DNA of 64,000 nucleotides from Marinagarivorans cellulosilyticus (lineage in GTDB: Bacteria; Pseudomonadota; Gammaproteobacteria; Pseudomonadales; Cellvibrionaceae). Position 1 is the first letter of the stretch. Every line of letters starts with the position of its first letter. Under the pieces are notes generated by a model that did no database searches, was not told where the DNA came from, and saw only the letters and a program-made list of their open reading frames with translations. The translations under genes were made by a program, and so were the position numbers. Location: contig NZ_AP023086.1 of the NCBI RefSeq assembly GCF_021655555.1, positions 1,312,001 through 1,376,000 on the forward strand. The letters run 5' to 3'. This document shows positions 43,919-52,737 of the stretch, piece after piece.

Positions 43919-44779
43919 ATGTTGGTGAAAACTGTGAAAATTAGAATACGCTTCGCAGCCTGTATGTTCGTGTGCGTTAAGCTTTTGGTTTGCTCTGCAT
44001 GTGTGTTTGCTCAGGAGGGGGATTCAAAACGAGAATTTCGGGCTTGGGCTGTCGGTGGCGGTTTTGCGACGGTCAACTTTGATACGAAAATGAAAATTGA
44101 ACCTTACGACTCAGACTTACCCATTTTTATTGATCTTGAGGGTAACTTGGATCTCCCTTCGACCAACGCTATTCAAACGATTTTTGCCGAGTATACGCTT
44201 AGTCCTCGGCATCAATTTAGTGCTTCTTACTTTGGCGCTCGTCGCGATAGTGATATTCAACTAGCAAATTTTAAATTACCGGATGCCGTATATCTGCGAG
44301 CCTATATCCAGACGAAGGATCGAACCCGATTTGTCAATTTGCACTACAAATTTACGGCGTTTAACAATGGCTATAACAAAATATCAGCTTTTGCTGGGAT
44401 TTTTCTACTCGATATAGATTTGAGCCTTGATGCCATTGGTACGCTAGAAGGTGGCTCGAGTGAGCTGCTAGAAAAAAGGTCGGAAGTCGCAAAAGCGACG
44501 GCTCCATTACCGCTAATTGGCTTTCAGATTGAATCTAAATTGACCGAGAAATGGTCTATATCGACTATGTTTTCGGCGATAACTGGGTCCTATGACGGTG
44601 ATAACGCTACGATATCGCAAACTCGGATTAATACGACTTACGACATCAATCCGCGCTGGGTCGGTATGGGTGGCGTAACTTATTTTGATGCTCACGTAAA
44701 AATATTCTCAAAGTCCGAATCGCAAAAAATCGAGTATGGTTATAAAGGGTTGTATTTTGGTCTTGGGTATCGATTTTAA
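43919..44779 (+). CDS. Predicted outer-membrane beta-barrel protein
   Basis: 286 aa; signal peptide ends Val-Phe-Ala near residue 32. Alternating strands rich in Gly, Tyr and Phe, ending Gly-Leu-Gly-Tyr-Arg-Phe, the C-terminal Phe signal for BAM insertion. No catalytic motif and no family assigned. It is followed by a 16-bp tandem repeat and another barrel gene. Confidence 0.65.
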   Translation: MLVKTVKIRIRFAACMFVCVKLLVCSACVFAQEGDSKREFRAWAVGGGFATVNFDTKMKIEPYDSDLPIFIDLEGNLDLPSTNAIQTIFAEYTLSPRHQFSASYFGARRDSDIQLANFKLPDAVYLRAYIQTKDRTRFVNLHYKFTAFNNGYNKISAFAGIFLLDIDLSLDAIGTLEGGSSELLEKRSEVAKATAPLPLIGFQIESKLTEKWSISTMFSAITGSYDGDNATISQTRINTTYDINPRWVGMGGVTYFDAHVKIFSKSESQKIEYGYKGLYFGLGYRF

Positions 44780-44827
44780 AACGTACTAACACCCACTTTG
44801 ATTTAGAATAAGCGTTAGATTTTTTTT

Positions 44828-44887
44828 CAAATTAAACTGTTTTCAAATTAAACTGTTTTCAAATTAAACTGTTTTCAAATTAAACTG
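44828..44887 (+). repeat. 16-bp tandem repeat, 3.75 copies
   Basis: Unit CAAATTAAACTGTTTT at 44828, 44844, 44860 and a partial copy at 44876-44887, all identical. It sits 44 bp upstream of the MipA-like start at 44931, in the promoter or leader, so copy-number change could alter expression. Confidence 0.95.
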
Positions 44888-44930
44888 ATAAGCATCTTTC
44901 TCTCAATTTTTTATAACGGAAGTGACTCGT

Positions 44931-46346
44931 ATGACGCAACGAAGTTTGTTGGTTCGAATACTCACTACAGTCTCTTTGGCTGGCGCTGCTTTCCCTGCGC
45001 TCGCGGATACACAGATTACTCATATCCCATTTACTCAAGCGCCACCGGGTTCTGTTGGACTGGGCGCAGGTCGGCGTTTCGGCGAGAGCCCTTATAAGTA
45101 TGTTGATACGGTCTCTAGTATAGAAAATGAAAAAGTCTCTGATCTTGTACCGCTGTATTTGTACGAGGGCAATTACCTATTCAGCCGTGGAACACAATTT
45201 GGGGTTCATTTACTGAAAGCGCCGTTTTCGATAGATTTAATTTCTCAGTATCGATTTGATCGATTAGAAACTGAAAGTAGCCCCTTCTACGAAGGTATAA
45301 ATGAGCGCAGACAAACTTTCGAGAGTGGGCTGGCGGTTTCATTTTCACCGCTAGATGATGGAGAGTTGGGTTTGAGTTGGGTGTATGACACGCTCGACCG
45401 CCATCAAGGACAAGAAGCGAGCCTTAATTACAAACATCGCTTTAGTTTAGGGCGATGGAATATCTCGCCTTTTGCTGCAGCGATATACCAGAATGAGAAT
45501 TTCATCGACTATTACTACGGTGTAGATGAGAGCGAGGCGCGTGAGGATATACCTGTTTATTCTGGTACCGATGCCTTTATTTATCGCGCGGGCCTTAATG
45601 CAGATATTCAAGTGTTCAATAATTGGACCATTTTTCTCAATGGCAGCATTGAGGCGTTAGATGACGTTATTTACCAGAGTCCACTTGTGGATAAAGATTC
45701 GTTGCTAAAACTATACCTTGGTTTTACGTATAACTTTGGCAGCACCTTGAACCCTCAAATACATGAAACTAAAAAAGACTCCGCCAATCTTTGGTCATGG
45801 CGCTTACATTCAGGTTACACCGCTGAAGAAACGTTTCATAAAGTGCATCGGGCACATATTCAAGGTTCGGAGGACGTTGATACCTATCTTGCAGGGGTGA
45901 CTTTGGGAAGATTACTTAAGGCTGGAGAGCGTGCCGAGTTTTGGTTGAAAGGCTCGGTCAATCGACGACTTGAAAATGGCCTGCAAGACAACTTTAACGA
46001 ATATAATTTGTACGTTATGTCGATGGGGCATGGTTACAAAGGTTGGGATGGCGCTGAGTTGTTCCGTTATGGTTTTGGATTTGGATTCTCCTATGCGGAT
46101 AAAATCCCAATAATTGAACAAGTGAAGCAAGCCAAGCGTGACGGTAATACTTCGCATTTCCTTAATTATTTGGAAGCGCAATTTGACGTACCACTAAGGC
46201 TATTTAGTGAGTCTAAAAGTGTAAGTGATTGTTATGTTGGCGTTTCTATTATACATCGCTCGGGTATTTTTGCGTCGAGCGATATCTTGGGTAACGTATC
46301 TGGTGGGTCGGATGTATTAGCGGGGCATATTGAATGCAAAAGATAA
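44931..46346 (+). CDS. MipA/OmpV-like outer-membrane protein with extra C-terminal barrel region
   Basis: 471 aa from the ATG at 44931 (GGAAG about 9 nt upstream; a GTG at 44922 is also possible). Signal peptide ends Ala-Leu-Ala-Asp near residue 26. The first 265 mature residues match the MipA/OmpV pattern. A further 190-residue strand-rich region (from about Ser-Trp-Arg-Leu-His-Ser-Gly-Tyr) looks like an additional domain, longer than usual for MipA. It overlaps the next SYLF lipoprotein gene by 13 nt, so they are co-expressed. Confidence 0.7.
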   Translation: MTQRSLLVRILTTVSLAGAAFPALADTQITHIPFTQAPPGSVGLGAGRRFGESPYKYVDTVSSIENEKVSDLVPLYLYEGNYLFSRGTQFGVHLLKAPFSIDLISQYRFDRLETESSPFYEGINERRQTFESGLAVSFSPLDDGELGLSWVYDTLDRHQGQEASLNYKHRFSLGRWNISPFAAAIYQNENFIDYYYGVDESEAREDIPVYSGTDAFIYRAGLNADIQVFNNWTIFLNGSIEALDDVIYQSPLVDKDSLLKLYLGFTYNFGSTLNPQIHETKKDSANLWSWRLHSGYTAEETFHKVHRAHIQGSEDVDTYLAGVTLGRLLKAGERAEFWLKGSVNRRLENGLQDNFNEYNLYVMSMGHGYKGWDGAELFRYGFGFGFSYADKIPIIEQVKQAKRDGNTSHFLNYLEAQFDVPLRLFSESKSVSDCYVGVSIIHRSGIFASSDILGNVSGGSDVLAGHIECKR

Positions 46347-46867
46347 AATTCTATTTTTTTGTGCTATTGGTACTTGCTGTAAGCGGTTGTGCAGGCTTAC
46401 AAAAAGGGCAGGCTACTGTTAGTCAGTCGCCAAAAATTAAAAATGCACTTGAACCCTATAAAAGTATCGACGAATTAAAACCCTATTTTGATGAGGCTGT
46501 AGCGGTCGCGATTATTCCAAAGGTGTTGAGGGCTGGCACGGGTTTTGGTGGTGCATTTGGCACGGGTTGGCTGCTAGAAAATGATGATGTGCTTGCTCGT
46601 TTTATTCATTGGCAATTTATGGCAGGGCTGGATGTTGGGGGGCAGCTTTACAGTCAAATTATATTTTTCAAAACGCAGGCCGCGCTGGCCAAGTTCCAAC
46701 AGCAAGATTTCCAGTTCGGCGGGCAAGCGAATGCTACGGCTGTTGTGTGGGGTAAAAGTTGGACGCCAGCCTACAATGCAGATGTCGCTATCTTTACCAT
46801 TATTGCCGGCGGGCTATTAATTGAAGGCAGTGTCGGCATGCACAGTTACCACATGTTAAAGCCCTAA
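46334..46867 (+). CDS. SYLF-domain lipoprotein 2
   Basis: 177 aa; lipobox Ala-Val-Ser-Gly-Cys (Cys19). SYLF-type core with Ala-Val-Ala-Ile-Ile-Pro-Lys, Gly-Thr-Gly-Phe-Gly-Gly-Ala-Phe-Gly-Thr-Gly and Leu-Asp-Val-Gly-Gly-Gln. The start overlaps the end of the MipA-like gene. It is the second SYLF protein within 3 kb, but too diverged from the first to be a recent duplicate. Confidence 0.75.
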   Translation: MQKIKFYFFVLLVLAVSGCAGLQKGQATVSQSPKIKNALEPYKSIDELKPYFDEAVAVAIIPKVLRAGTGFGGAFGTGWLLENDDVLARFIHWQFMAGLDVGGQLYSQIIFFKTQAALAKFQQQDFQFGGQANATAVVWGKSWTPAYNADVAIFTIIAGGLLIEGSVGMHSYHMLKP

Positions 46868-47005
46868 TATATTTTGGGGCTGGCGCTGATGTTTTTTGGC
46901 GACCGAGCAGTTTGGGTGCAGATTAATCAGTTGATAAAATTGAAGAGATATAACTGGCCTAAAAAGCTTAAAGGCGCCCAGTATGAATCCGTTAAACGAG
47001 GAACT

Positions 47006-48373
47006 ATGAAAATAATATTCGCGATTTTAATTGTTACTACTTTCGCTGTTCGTAGCATTGCCGCCGAGGAGCCGCCTGCGGTAACGCCTGCCGCGGAAAA
47101 TCCTAGAATTACCGAGATTGACATCAAGAAATACATTAATCAACCGACTAATTCAAACTGGGAAAGCCTTCGTGTCGACAAAGCGATTTACGAAAAGCCA
47201 TTTAAGGTGTCGTTATTTAAACCTCAAAACGGCGAGGATAGGGCTCGCTTGGGTTCTATGACGTGGTCTGTTGCTGCTTATGGTTTTGGTGTTGCTGGCG
47301 TTTTATCGGTTTTGCCAGAGGACTATACGGGGTGGACTAAAGATGACGTAAAATTGAAGGATAAATGGTGGGAAAATGTTAGTGAGGTAGCTGTTTGGGA
47401 TAGGGATATTTGGTATATCAACCTAATTGGCCACCCATACTCTGGAGGACTGTATTACCAAACGGCGCGAAAGTCGGGTTACCGGCAGTGGGATTCGTTC
47501 ATGTACTCTTTCCTGATGTCTACATTCTATTGGGAATATGGTTTAGAGGCATTTGCCGAAATTCCTTCCATACAAGACCTTGTGGTGACGCCTGTATTAG
47601 GCTGGGCGTATGGCGAGTGGGCGTTTAATAAGGAACAAGAAATTCGCAAGCGCAGTGGCTTGGTGTGGGGGTCTCGATTCTGGGGGAATATAAGCCTATT
47701 CCTTTTAGATCCTGTAGATGCTATCGGTGTTGGTATAAACAACCTTTTTAATCGACAACTTATCGCGGCTGGCACAGGGTATGTATCCTATGGTGATGTA
47801 GATGTGGGTAACGGTGAGCTTGATAAGCAGCTCAGGTTTAATGCCCGCTATACCATAGGGCGTCCCGAATCTAAATATTACAGCAGGTATAACGATGCTA
47901 CGGGTGACCCTATTGATACCGGCATTATCGGCTTAACTCTTGGTGTAGGCCATATTGCGCTGGATGAAAAATGGGGGTACAAAGATGTGGCTTATCCCGA
48001 GGTGAGTTTGGGACTCTATTTCTCGAAACAATATTCTTTGCGCTTAAAATATGGTCGTGCGAATGAATTGGAGTATGTTAGCACTACGGATACTGTTTTC
48101 TACGAAAACTATAGTCTTGATAATCAATTTTATTTTAATGCCCAGTCCAGTACCCGCCCTTATGTTAGCGTGGGCGTTGGCGAGCATATATTCGCAAAAG
48201 ACCGCGATGAAAAATATCTATTATGGAATGTGGGGGCGGGTTTGCATCATAAAATATCTTCTAATTGGGCAGCTCAACTGGATTGGCAGCACTATTATGG
48301 CGATCAACTTTATACTCATGAGCAGACAATTAGCGCTAGGGCCGTTTACCGCTTTGGTCGTGGCGAAAATTAG
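47006..48373 (+). CDS. DUF3943 outer-membrane-associated protein
   Basis: 455 aa from the ATG at 47006 (AGGA 5 nt upstream; the frame runs open to 46874 without a signal peptide). Signal peptide ends Ser-Ile-Ala-Ala. The DUF3943 region has Asn-Leu-Ile-Gly-His-Pro-Tyr-Ser-Gly-Gly-Leu-Tyr-Tyr and Phe-Met-Tyr-Ser-Phe-Leu. Downstream strands end in Tyr-Arg-Phe-Gly-Arg-Gly-Glu-Asn, like a lipid-linked barrel. Function unknown; its company of barrel and SYLF genes suggests envelope maintenance. Confidence 0.75.
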   Translation: MKIIFAILIVTTFAVRSIAAEEPPAVTPAAENPRITEIDIKKYINQPTNSNWESLRVDKAIYEKPFKVSLFKPQNGEDRARLGSMTWSVAAYGFGVAGVLSVLPEDYTGWTKDDVKLKDKWWENVSEVAVWDRDIWYINLIGHPYSGGLYYQTARKSGYRQWDSFMYSFLMSTFYWEYGLEAFAEIPSIQDLVVTPVLGWAYGEWAFNKEQEIRKRSGLVWGSRFWGNISLFLLDPVDAIGVGINNLFNRQLIAAGTGYVSYGDVDVGNGELDKQLRFNARYTIGRPESKYYSRYNDATGDPIDTGIIGLTLGVGHIALDEKWGYKDVAYPEVSLGLYFSKQYSLRLKYGRANELEYVSTTDTVFYENYSLDNQFYFNAQSSTRPYVSVGVGEHIFAKDRDEKYLLWNVGAGLHHKISSNWAAQLDWQHYYGDQLYTHEQTISARAVYRFGRGEN

Positions 48374-48702
48374 CGCGGTGTTGCTTTATGTTGGTAAAGA
48401 TATAGTAACTATGCCGCCATAAAAAATCTTGCTTACTCAGAGGGCTGATTGATTGTTTTCTAGGTATGCACGCGCTGGGATCGCGTGCATAGTGCCCAGC
48501 CCCAGCAAGGACGTGTGGAAGTAGGCTTTGCACCGCATAAGGAATGCAAGATTAGACTTTGCTGGGCACAAAGTTGAGAAGCACAAAGACGAGGAGCACA
48601 AAGTCGAAGATGGCTTGAGCGGCCTAGAAAACAATCAATTAGCACTCAATTTCACAGATGGCTGAATAGTTACAAAATACACTTTAATTAGAGGTTGGAA
48701 CA
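48374..48702. other. Intergenic region with the second MITE-like repeat
   Basis: Mostly occupied by the structured repeat at 48451-48636 and its 3' conserved tail (48657-48674). No gene is visible in the rest. Confidence 0.6.
48451..48636. mobile_element. MITE-like structured repeat, copy 2
   Basis: 186 bp bounded by perfect 14-bp terminal inverted repeats GATTGTTTTCTAGG and complement. The internal hairpin TATGCACGCG...CGCGTGCATA replaces the copy 1 hairpin with different but still paired bases, and both arms of the terminal repeat carry the same G-to-A change. It shares the GCCCAGCCCCAGCAAG block and the TGGCTTGAGCGGCC block. The extra 60 bp relative to copy 1 is a stretch of short GCACAAAG-like repeats. 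Confidence 0.7.
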
Positions 48703-49191
48703 ATGGGTTATGGAAATGTGGCAATCAAATTGCTAACTATTTATTTGTTCACATCATTTTTGGCTGATGCTGCATTCGCTCTAAATGTAAATTTCTTGAA
48801 GGACTCAATATTGGCCGAGTTTAGTGAAGAAGAAGCGGTTGAGTTTAAGCAGTTCGTGGCTAATACCTTGGATGACGTTAAGGATCTTAAACCTGTCGTT
48901 TGGAAATCCTCTACATCTGATATGGCTGGCAAGCTATTGATTATGTCGACGTACTCCTCAGAAGGGGTTAGCTGTCGGCGCTCTCGTTTCATTATCAAGA
49001 ATGCCCAAAAGAAGGAGCCGTTTCAATTTGAAATTTGTAAACGAGAGGGTCGTTGGGCCATCGAGGCAACACCGATACAGAGTTTTACTGATGAAGATTG
49101 GAAAATTTTTGAAAAATCTATAGAGGTATCTCTTAATAATGGTGTAAACGGAGAAGAGTTAAGTTGGTCCAATCCTAAGACGGGTAATTAA
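48703..49191 (+). CDS. Secreted protein of unknown function
   Basis: 162 aa; signal peptide ends Ala-Ala-Phe-Ala near residue 25, with a GAGG ribosome-binding site. The mature part is acidic, with two cysteines about 20 residues apart that may form a disulfide. I do not recognise the family. It lies between a MITE-like repeat and an IS element. Confidence 0.6.
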   Translation: MGYGNVAIKLLTIYLFTSFLADAAFALNVNFLKDSILAEFSEEEAVEFKQFVANTLDDVKDLKPVVWKSSTSDMAGKLLIMSTYSSEGVSCRRSRFIIKNAQKKEPFQFEICKREGRWAIEATPIQSFTDEDWKIFEKSIEVSLNNGVNGEELSWSNPKTGN

Positions 49192-49236
49192 TCATTAGGT
49201 AAACCCCCAGCTCTGCTGGGGTGACTCCCATAGGTT

Positions 49237-49260
49237 CTACCTATACCGCGGTACAGGTAG
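49237..49260 (+). promoter_or_regulatory. Leader stem-loop of the transposase mRNA
   Basis: Near-perfect palindrome: CTACCT (49237-49242), central TACCGCGGTA (49244-49253), AGGTAG (49255-49260). It lies 35 nt before the transposase ATG, comparable to the IS200 leader hairpin that dampens expression. Confidence 0.6.
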
Positions 49261-49295
49261 TCTCTGATCTCGACCAAAAGATAAGAGATAAACCT

Positions 49296-49727
49296 ATGCG
49301 AGACCCGAAGAGTTTGGCCCATACGAGATGGGATTGTAAGTACCATGTTGTGTTTATTCCGAAGAAGAGGCGCAAGCTGTTATTTGGATCGTTACGACAC
49401 CACTTGGGAGATATTTTTCATGAATTGGCGCGCCAGAAGGGTGTGGTTATCGAGGAGGGCCATGTGATGCCTGACCATGTCCACATGTGCTTGAGTATTC
49501 CGCCGAAAATGTCAGTATCAAGTGCCGTTGGTTTTATAAAAGGAAAAAGCGCAATTTCGATAGCGAGACGCTTTAAGGGTAAGCAGCGTAACTTTAATGG
49601 AGAGGCATTTTGGGCTAGAGGCTATTATGTGTCGACGGTAGGTCTTGATGAAATGATGGCGCGGGAATACATAAGAAACCAAGAGAAAAATGATATCCAT
49701 CGGGATCAGTTGAATCTCGAGGTATAG
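49296..49727 (+). CDS. tnpA: IS200/IS605-type Y1 transposase TnpA
   Basis: 143 aa from the ATG at 49296; the frame is open to 49221, but the longer start would overlap the leader stem. The HUH motif is His-Val-His (Met-Pro-Asp-His-Val-His-Met) and the catalytic Tyr lies in Arg-Gly-Tyr-Tyr-Val-Ser-Thr. Complete length for the family (about 140-155 aa), so the element may be active. It acts as a single-strand transposase recognising the terminal hairpins. Confidence 0.9.
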   Translation: MRDPKSLAHTRWDCKYHVVFIPKKRRKLLFGSLRHHLGDIFHELARQKGVVIEEGHVMPDHVHMCLSIPPKMSVSSAVGFIKGKSAISIARRFKGKQRNFNGEAFWARGYYVSTVGLDEMMAREYIRNQEKNDIHRDQLNLEV

Positions 49728-49800
49728 CGCCTTGGGCGCTTAATTTGAGCCCTTCGAGGGCGTCATCCAATAAGCCTCCGGCTTTGCCGGAGGTCAGTTA

Positions 49801-50248
49801 ACTCTGGCTCCCATACTCCTTTAACAAAAGTCGAAAACGATGAGGGAGTATGCCGGCGCATCTCCATAACCATAGTGAATAAACTTGAGCAGTCGCTTGA
49901 TGGGACTTACACCCTTTGTAAGCCCCTTGGCGAAGGCTGGAAAAGGGTAGTCAAAGACTAGTGGCAGACCCCTTTACTAACTGCGGTTTATAAATTGGCC
50001 TTACTCCCAAAGCGCCTGTTCGAGTAATGAGAAATAGCTATCAGCGTAAACGAGAGCTTTAATTTTTGCCTGTCTTGTCAAGTGCAGTGGCTGCCTCTGG
50101 GTGGCTATGCTGCAAAGTGCATCACGTTTTCGTAAAGTGGCACGTGCCGAGTCGTGTTGTAGGACGAATTAGATTCACAATATGCGAGGCTAACCTCTAC
50201 TTCATTCGCCTTATGACTGAGGCGCTATAACAATAATCAGAGGTTAAT
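49801..50248. other. Intergenic region after the IS element
   Basis: No convincing gene. A 29-codon frame from the GTG at 49875 reads Leu-Asp-Gly-Thr-Tyr-Thr-Leu-Cys-Lys-Pro-Leu-Gly-Glu-Gly-Trp before a TAG. The same frame stays open for about 20 more codons after it, as a decayed gene fragment might. The region presumably also contains the promoter of the di-heme gene. Confidence 0.4.
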
Positions 50249-52408
50249 ATGGCAATCGTTCAGGCCTTTCAACGCTGCAGTTCAGTTCTGCCCATTTCAT
50301 GTTTTGGAGTAAAAACATCTCTTCAACGTTTGTTGGCTTTTACATTGGCTTGCGCTCTTCTTTCTGGTTGTAGTGGCGGTGTAGATGTGGGTGTAGGTAT
50401 AGGTGTAGGGCAATCTAGTGCTGGTGAATCGTCCAGTTTCGCGGTTGTTAGTTCTAGCAGCATGCCAGTGTTTAGCTCCTCCAGTGCCTCGAATAGTAGC
50501 GCCGCAACTGTTGCGCTTAAGCCACTTTTTGGCCCCGATACCGTGTTAGAAGCCCCTGTGAAATTTGATCGCGGTGATGCGTTAGTTACTCGCTTTGCCG
50601 ACCGTGGTCGCGACCGCCACGCGAAGGAGAATCAATTTCAAGCTTATGATCATTTTTTAACTTTTTATTGGGAGCATCGCACGGCTGCTATTGAAATTAT
50701 TGATGAGGTGGCAAAAGGCGGCGATACCATTCGCATGAACGTTCTCACCCAGTGGCGATTAGATGATACCGAAGCCGAGAACCGATGGTTTTACCGCGGC
50801 CTAAATACGGTAGCCGAGTATTACGATAACGGCACCATGGTACGGGTTGATGATTTTAATTATTACAAAGAGCGCACCTGGAATAATCGCGAGAATAGGC
50901 CGTTACATATTGGCGATAAAATTGAATTCGAGATGAGTCAGTTTTTAACCGATAACTTACCGCGCGGGCGCGCTAACTACTATGGAACCACTTACCTATA
51001 CATTGTGGGTGAAGGGCTGGTGCCTTGGGATATTGACGGTGATACGTTCGTACAAGGCGGTGGTTTTCATCAGAAGGATTCAGTAAAAATCCCAGAGCAA
51101 GCTTGGTTGGGTGGTGAGACGACCTTGCCTTATATGCATTCTGGCGAACCGGATAACCATTTTATGCAAATGGCAACTAACCTCGGTTTTGATAATGGCC
51201 AAAAATTTGTGTTGGGGCGGCATGTGCATCACTCCTCGTTTGTGGATGGCAGCCATGATGAAAACGCTGAAAATGGCATTTTTGATGATGTTGTGGGTCT
51301 GGCTGGTGGCAATGCAGTGAACGACCGCTGTACTGGATGCCACAAGCGCAATGGCCGTGCGCTGCCCGAGGCTATTGGTGTACCTTTAGATAAGTGGGTG
51401 TTTAAAGTTGGCGATGCTAACGGTGAGCCAGATCCACGCATCGGCGCGGTGTTGCAGCCTAGTTTAATGGGCGCCCCTAGCGGCGAAGGGCAAGTTTCTA
51501 TTGCGGCCTGGCATGATGTTAATGGTTTGCGTGCACCGCAATACGCTTTTAGCGAGGTCGAGCCCGCGCAGTTTTCAGCCCGCATAGCGCCACAATTGGT
51601 GGGCATGGGTTTATTAGAAGCTATTGCCGAGAGCGATATTTTAGCGTGGGAAGATATTAACGACAGCGACAATGATGGTATCTCAGGTAAGGCGCGTATT
51701 GTGGCAGACCCAGTAACAGGGGAGTCGCGCTTGGGGCGTTTTGGTTGGAAGGCAGGTGCTAGCAGTATTACGCACCAAGTCGCTGGCGCATTAAATACTG
51801 ATATGGGGGTTAAAACGAGTGTTCTGCCAAACTTGGATTGTGGCTCTGGCCAAGCGCCTTGTCCGCAAAGCGACAACCCATTAAGCGATGAGCATCTTCA
51901 AGACTTAGTAAAATACATTGCACTGTTGGGTGTGCGGCCGCAGCGCGATGTGTTGAATGCTGATGTTGTGGCGGGTAAACAATGGTTTATGGATGCCGGC
52001 TGTGAGAAGTGCCACCGTGCCAGTTATACAACCAGCCAATACCACCCATTTGCCGAGCTACAAGGGCAAAATATTCAGCCTTATACCGATATGCTAGTTC
52101 ACGATATGGGTGAAGGTTTGGCAGATAACCTCGCAGAAGGAAATGCAACAGGGGCCGAGTGGCGAACAACGCCGTTATGGGGCTTGGGTTTATCGGCATG
52201 TGTTGCCGGCGGGGTAGCGAACCCAACAGGCCATCAAGGCGATGAAGTTTGCACACCTGCGCACAGCTATTTGCATGACGGTCGCGCGCGCTCTATTGAA
52301 GAGGCCATTTTGTGGCATGGCGGTGAAGGGGAGGCCTCAAAAAATCACTACCAACAGTTAACGCCTGCGCAACAGCAACAAATGTTGCGTTTCCTCGAAT
52401 CCCTTTAA
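50249..52408 (+). CDS. Di-heme DUF1111 (thiol oxidoreductase-like) lipoprotein
   Basis: 719 aa; lipobox Leu-Leu-Ser-Gly-Cys (Cys41) followed by a Gly/Val repeat and a Ser-rich linker to about residue 90. The catalytic part is a DUF1111 di-heme oxidoreductase, related to di-heme cytochrome c peroxidase/MauG. Heme sites are Cys361-Thr-Gly-Cys-His365 and Cys585-Glu-Lys-Cys-His589. C-terminal markers include Thr-Pro-Leu-Trp-Gly-Leu-Gly and His-Asp-Gly-Arg-Ala-Arg-Ser-Ile-Glu-Glu-Ala-Ile. The N-terminal 230-residue domain before the first heme is unusual in length. A terminator follows. It may work with the other secreted heme proteins of the window. Confidence 0.9.
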   Translation: MAIVQAFQRCSSVLPISCFGVKTSLQRLLAFTLACALLSGCSGGVDVGVGIGVGQSSAGESSSFAVVSSSSMPVFSSSSASNSSAATVALKPLFGPDTVLEAPVKFDRGDALVTRFADRGRDRHAKENQFQAYDHFLTFYWEHRTAAIEIIDEVAKGGDTIRMNVLTQWRLDDTEAENRWFYRGLNTVAEYYDNGTMVRVDDFNYYKERTWNNRENRPLHIGDKIEFEMSQFLTDNLPRGRANYYGTTYLYIVGEGLVPWDIDGDTFVQGGGFHQKDSVKIPEQAWLGGETTLPYMHSGEPDNHFMQMATNLGFDNGQKFVLGRHVHHSSFVDGSHDENAENGIFDDVVGLAGGNAVNDRCTGCHKRNGRALPEAIGVPLDKWVFKVGDANGEPDPRIGAVLQPSLMGAPSGEGQVSIAAWHDVNGLRAPQYAFSEVEPAQFSARIAPQLVGMGLLEAIAESDILAWEDINDSDNDGISGKARIVADPVTGESRLGRFGWKAGASSITHQVAGALNTDMGVKTSVLPNLDCGSGQAPCPQSDNPLSDEHLQDLVKYIALLGVRPQRDVLNADVVAGKQWFMDAGCEKCHRASYTTSQYHPFAELQGQNIQPYTDMLVHDMGEGLADNLAEGNATGAEWRTTPLWGLGLSACVAGGVANPTGHQGDEVCTPAHSYLHDGRARSIEEAILWHGGEGEASKNHYQQLTPAQQQQMLRFLESL

Positions 52409-52737
52409 GAATGATTTAAAAAATACACTGTCGAGCCCATTTACAAATGGGCCTTCTGGTTTAAGGCAGCTATTTAGCTGCCTTTTTTATGGTCAGTAAA
52501 ACAGTGCGTAACGGTAAGGCTTACGGGCGATGAGTAGAATATTCAACGTGCTTGCAAGCTGTTGGTGGAAAACTTGCTGTTGCTTGTGTACTGCTGTGGA
52601 AGAGACCTACTTGGCAAAACGTAAAGGTCTGCACTTCTAATGGCCTGATGAGTATTTATAGAATAATAGATACAGTTTGCTCAAGCGTGCAGCGCGGAGT
52701 ATTAACTGCCTAGCTTATGTAATGTTGAGGAACCCCT
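52409..52737. other. Intergenic region before the VPEID-CTERM gene
   Basis: Holds two hairpins (GCCCATT...AATGGGC at 52435-52452 and the terminator at 52463-52488). The rest shows no recognisable gene or motif and should contain the promoter of the next gene. Confidence 0.5.
52463..52488 (+). terminator. Terminator after the DUF1111 gene
   Basis: AAGGCAGCT (52463-52471), loop ATTT, AGCTGCCTT (52476-52484), then TTTT. Confidence 0.9.

Larger units (their letters stand above)
49200..49800 (+). mobile_element. IS200/IS605-family insertion sequence
   Basis: Contains a Y1 transposase gene and subterminal hairpins instead of terminal inverted repeats: left CCCCAG-CTCTG-CTGGGG (49205-49221), right CCTCCGGC-TTT-GCCGGAGG (49775-49793). 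Those features define the IS200/IS605 group. The exact ends cannot be fixed without an empty site; no tnpB is present. Confidence 0.75.

Noticed and set aside
49875..49961. Short ORF after the IS element
   Set aside because: Only 29 codons before an in-frame stop, no ribosome-binding site and no recognised homology; kept only as a note on a possible gene remnant.
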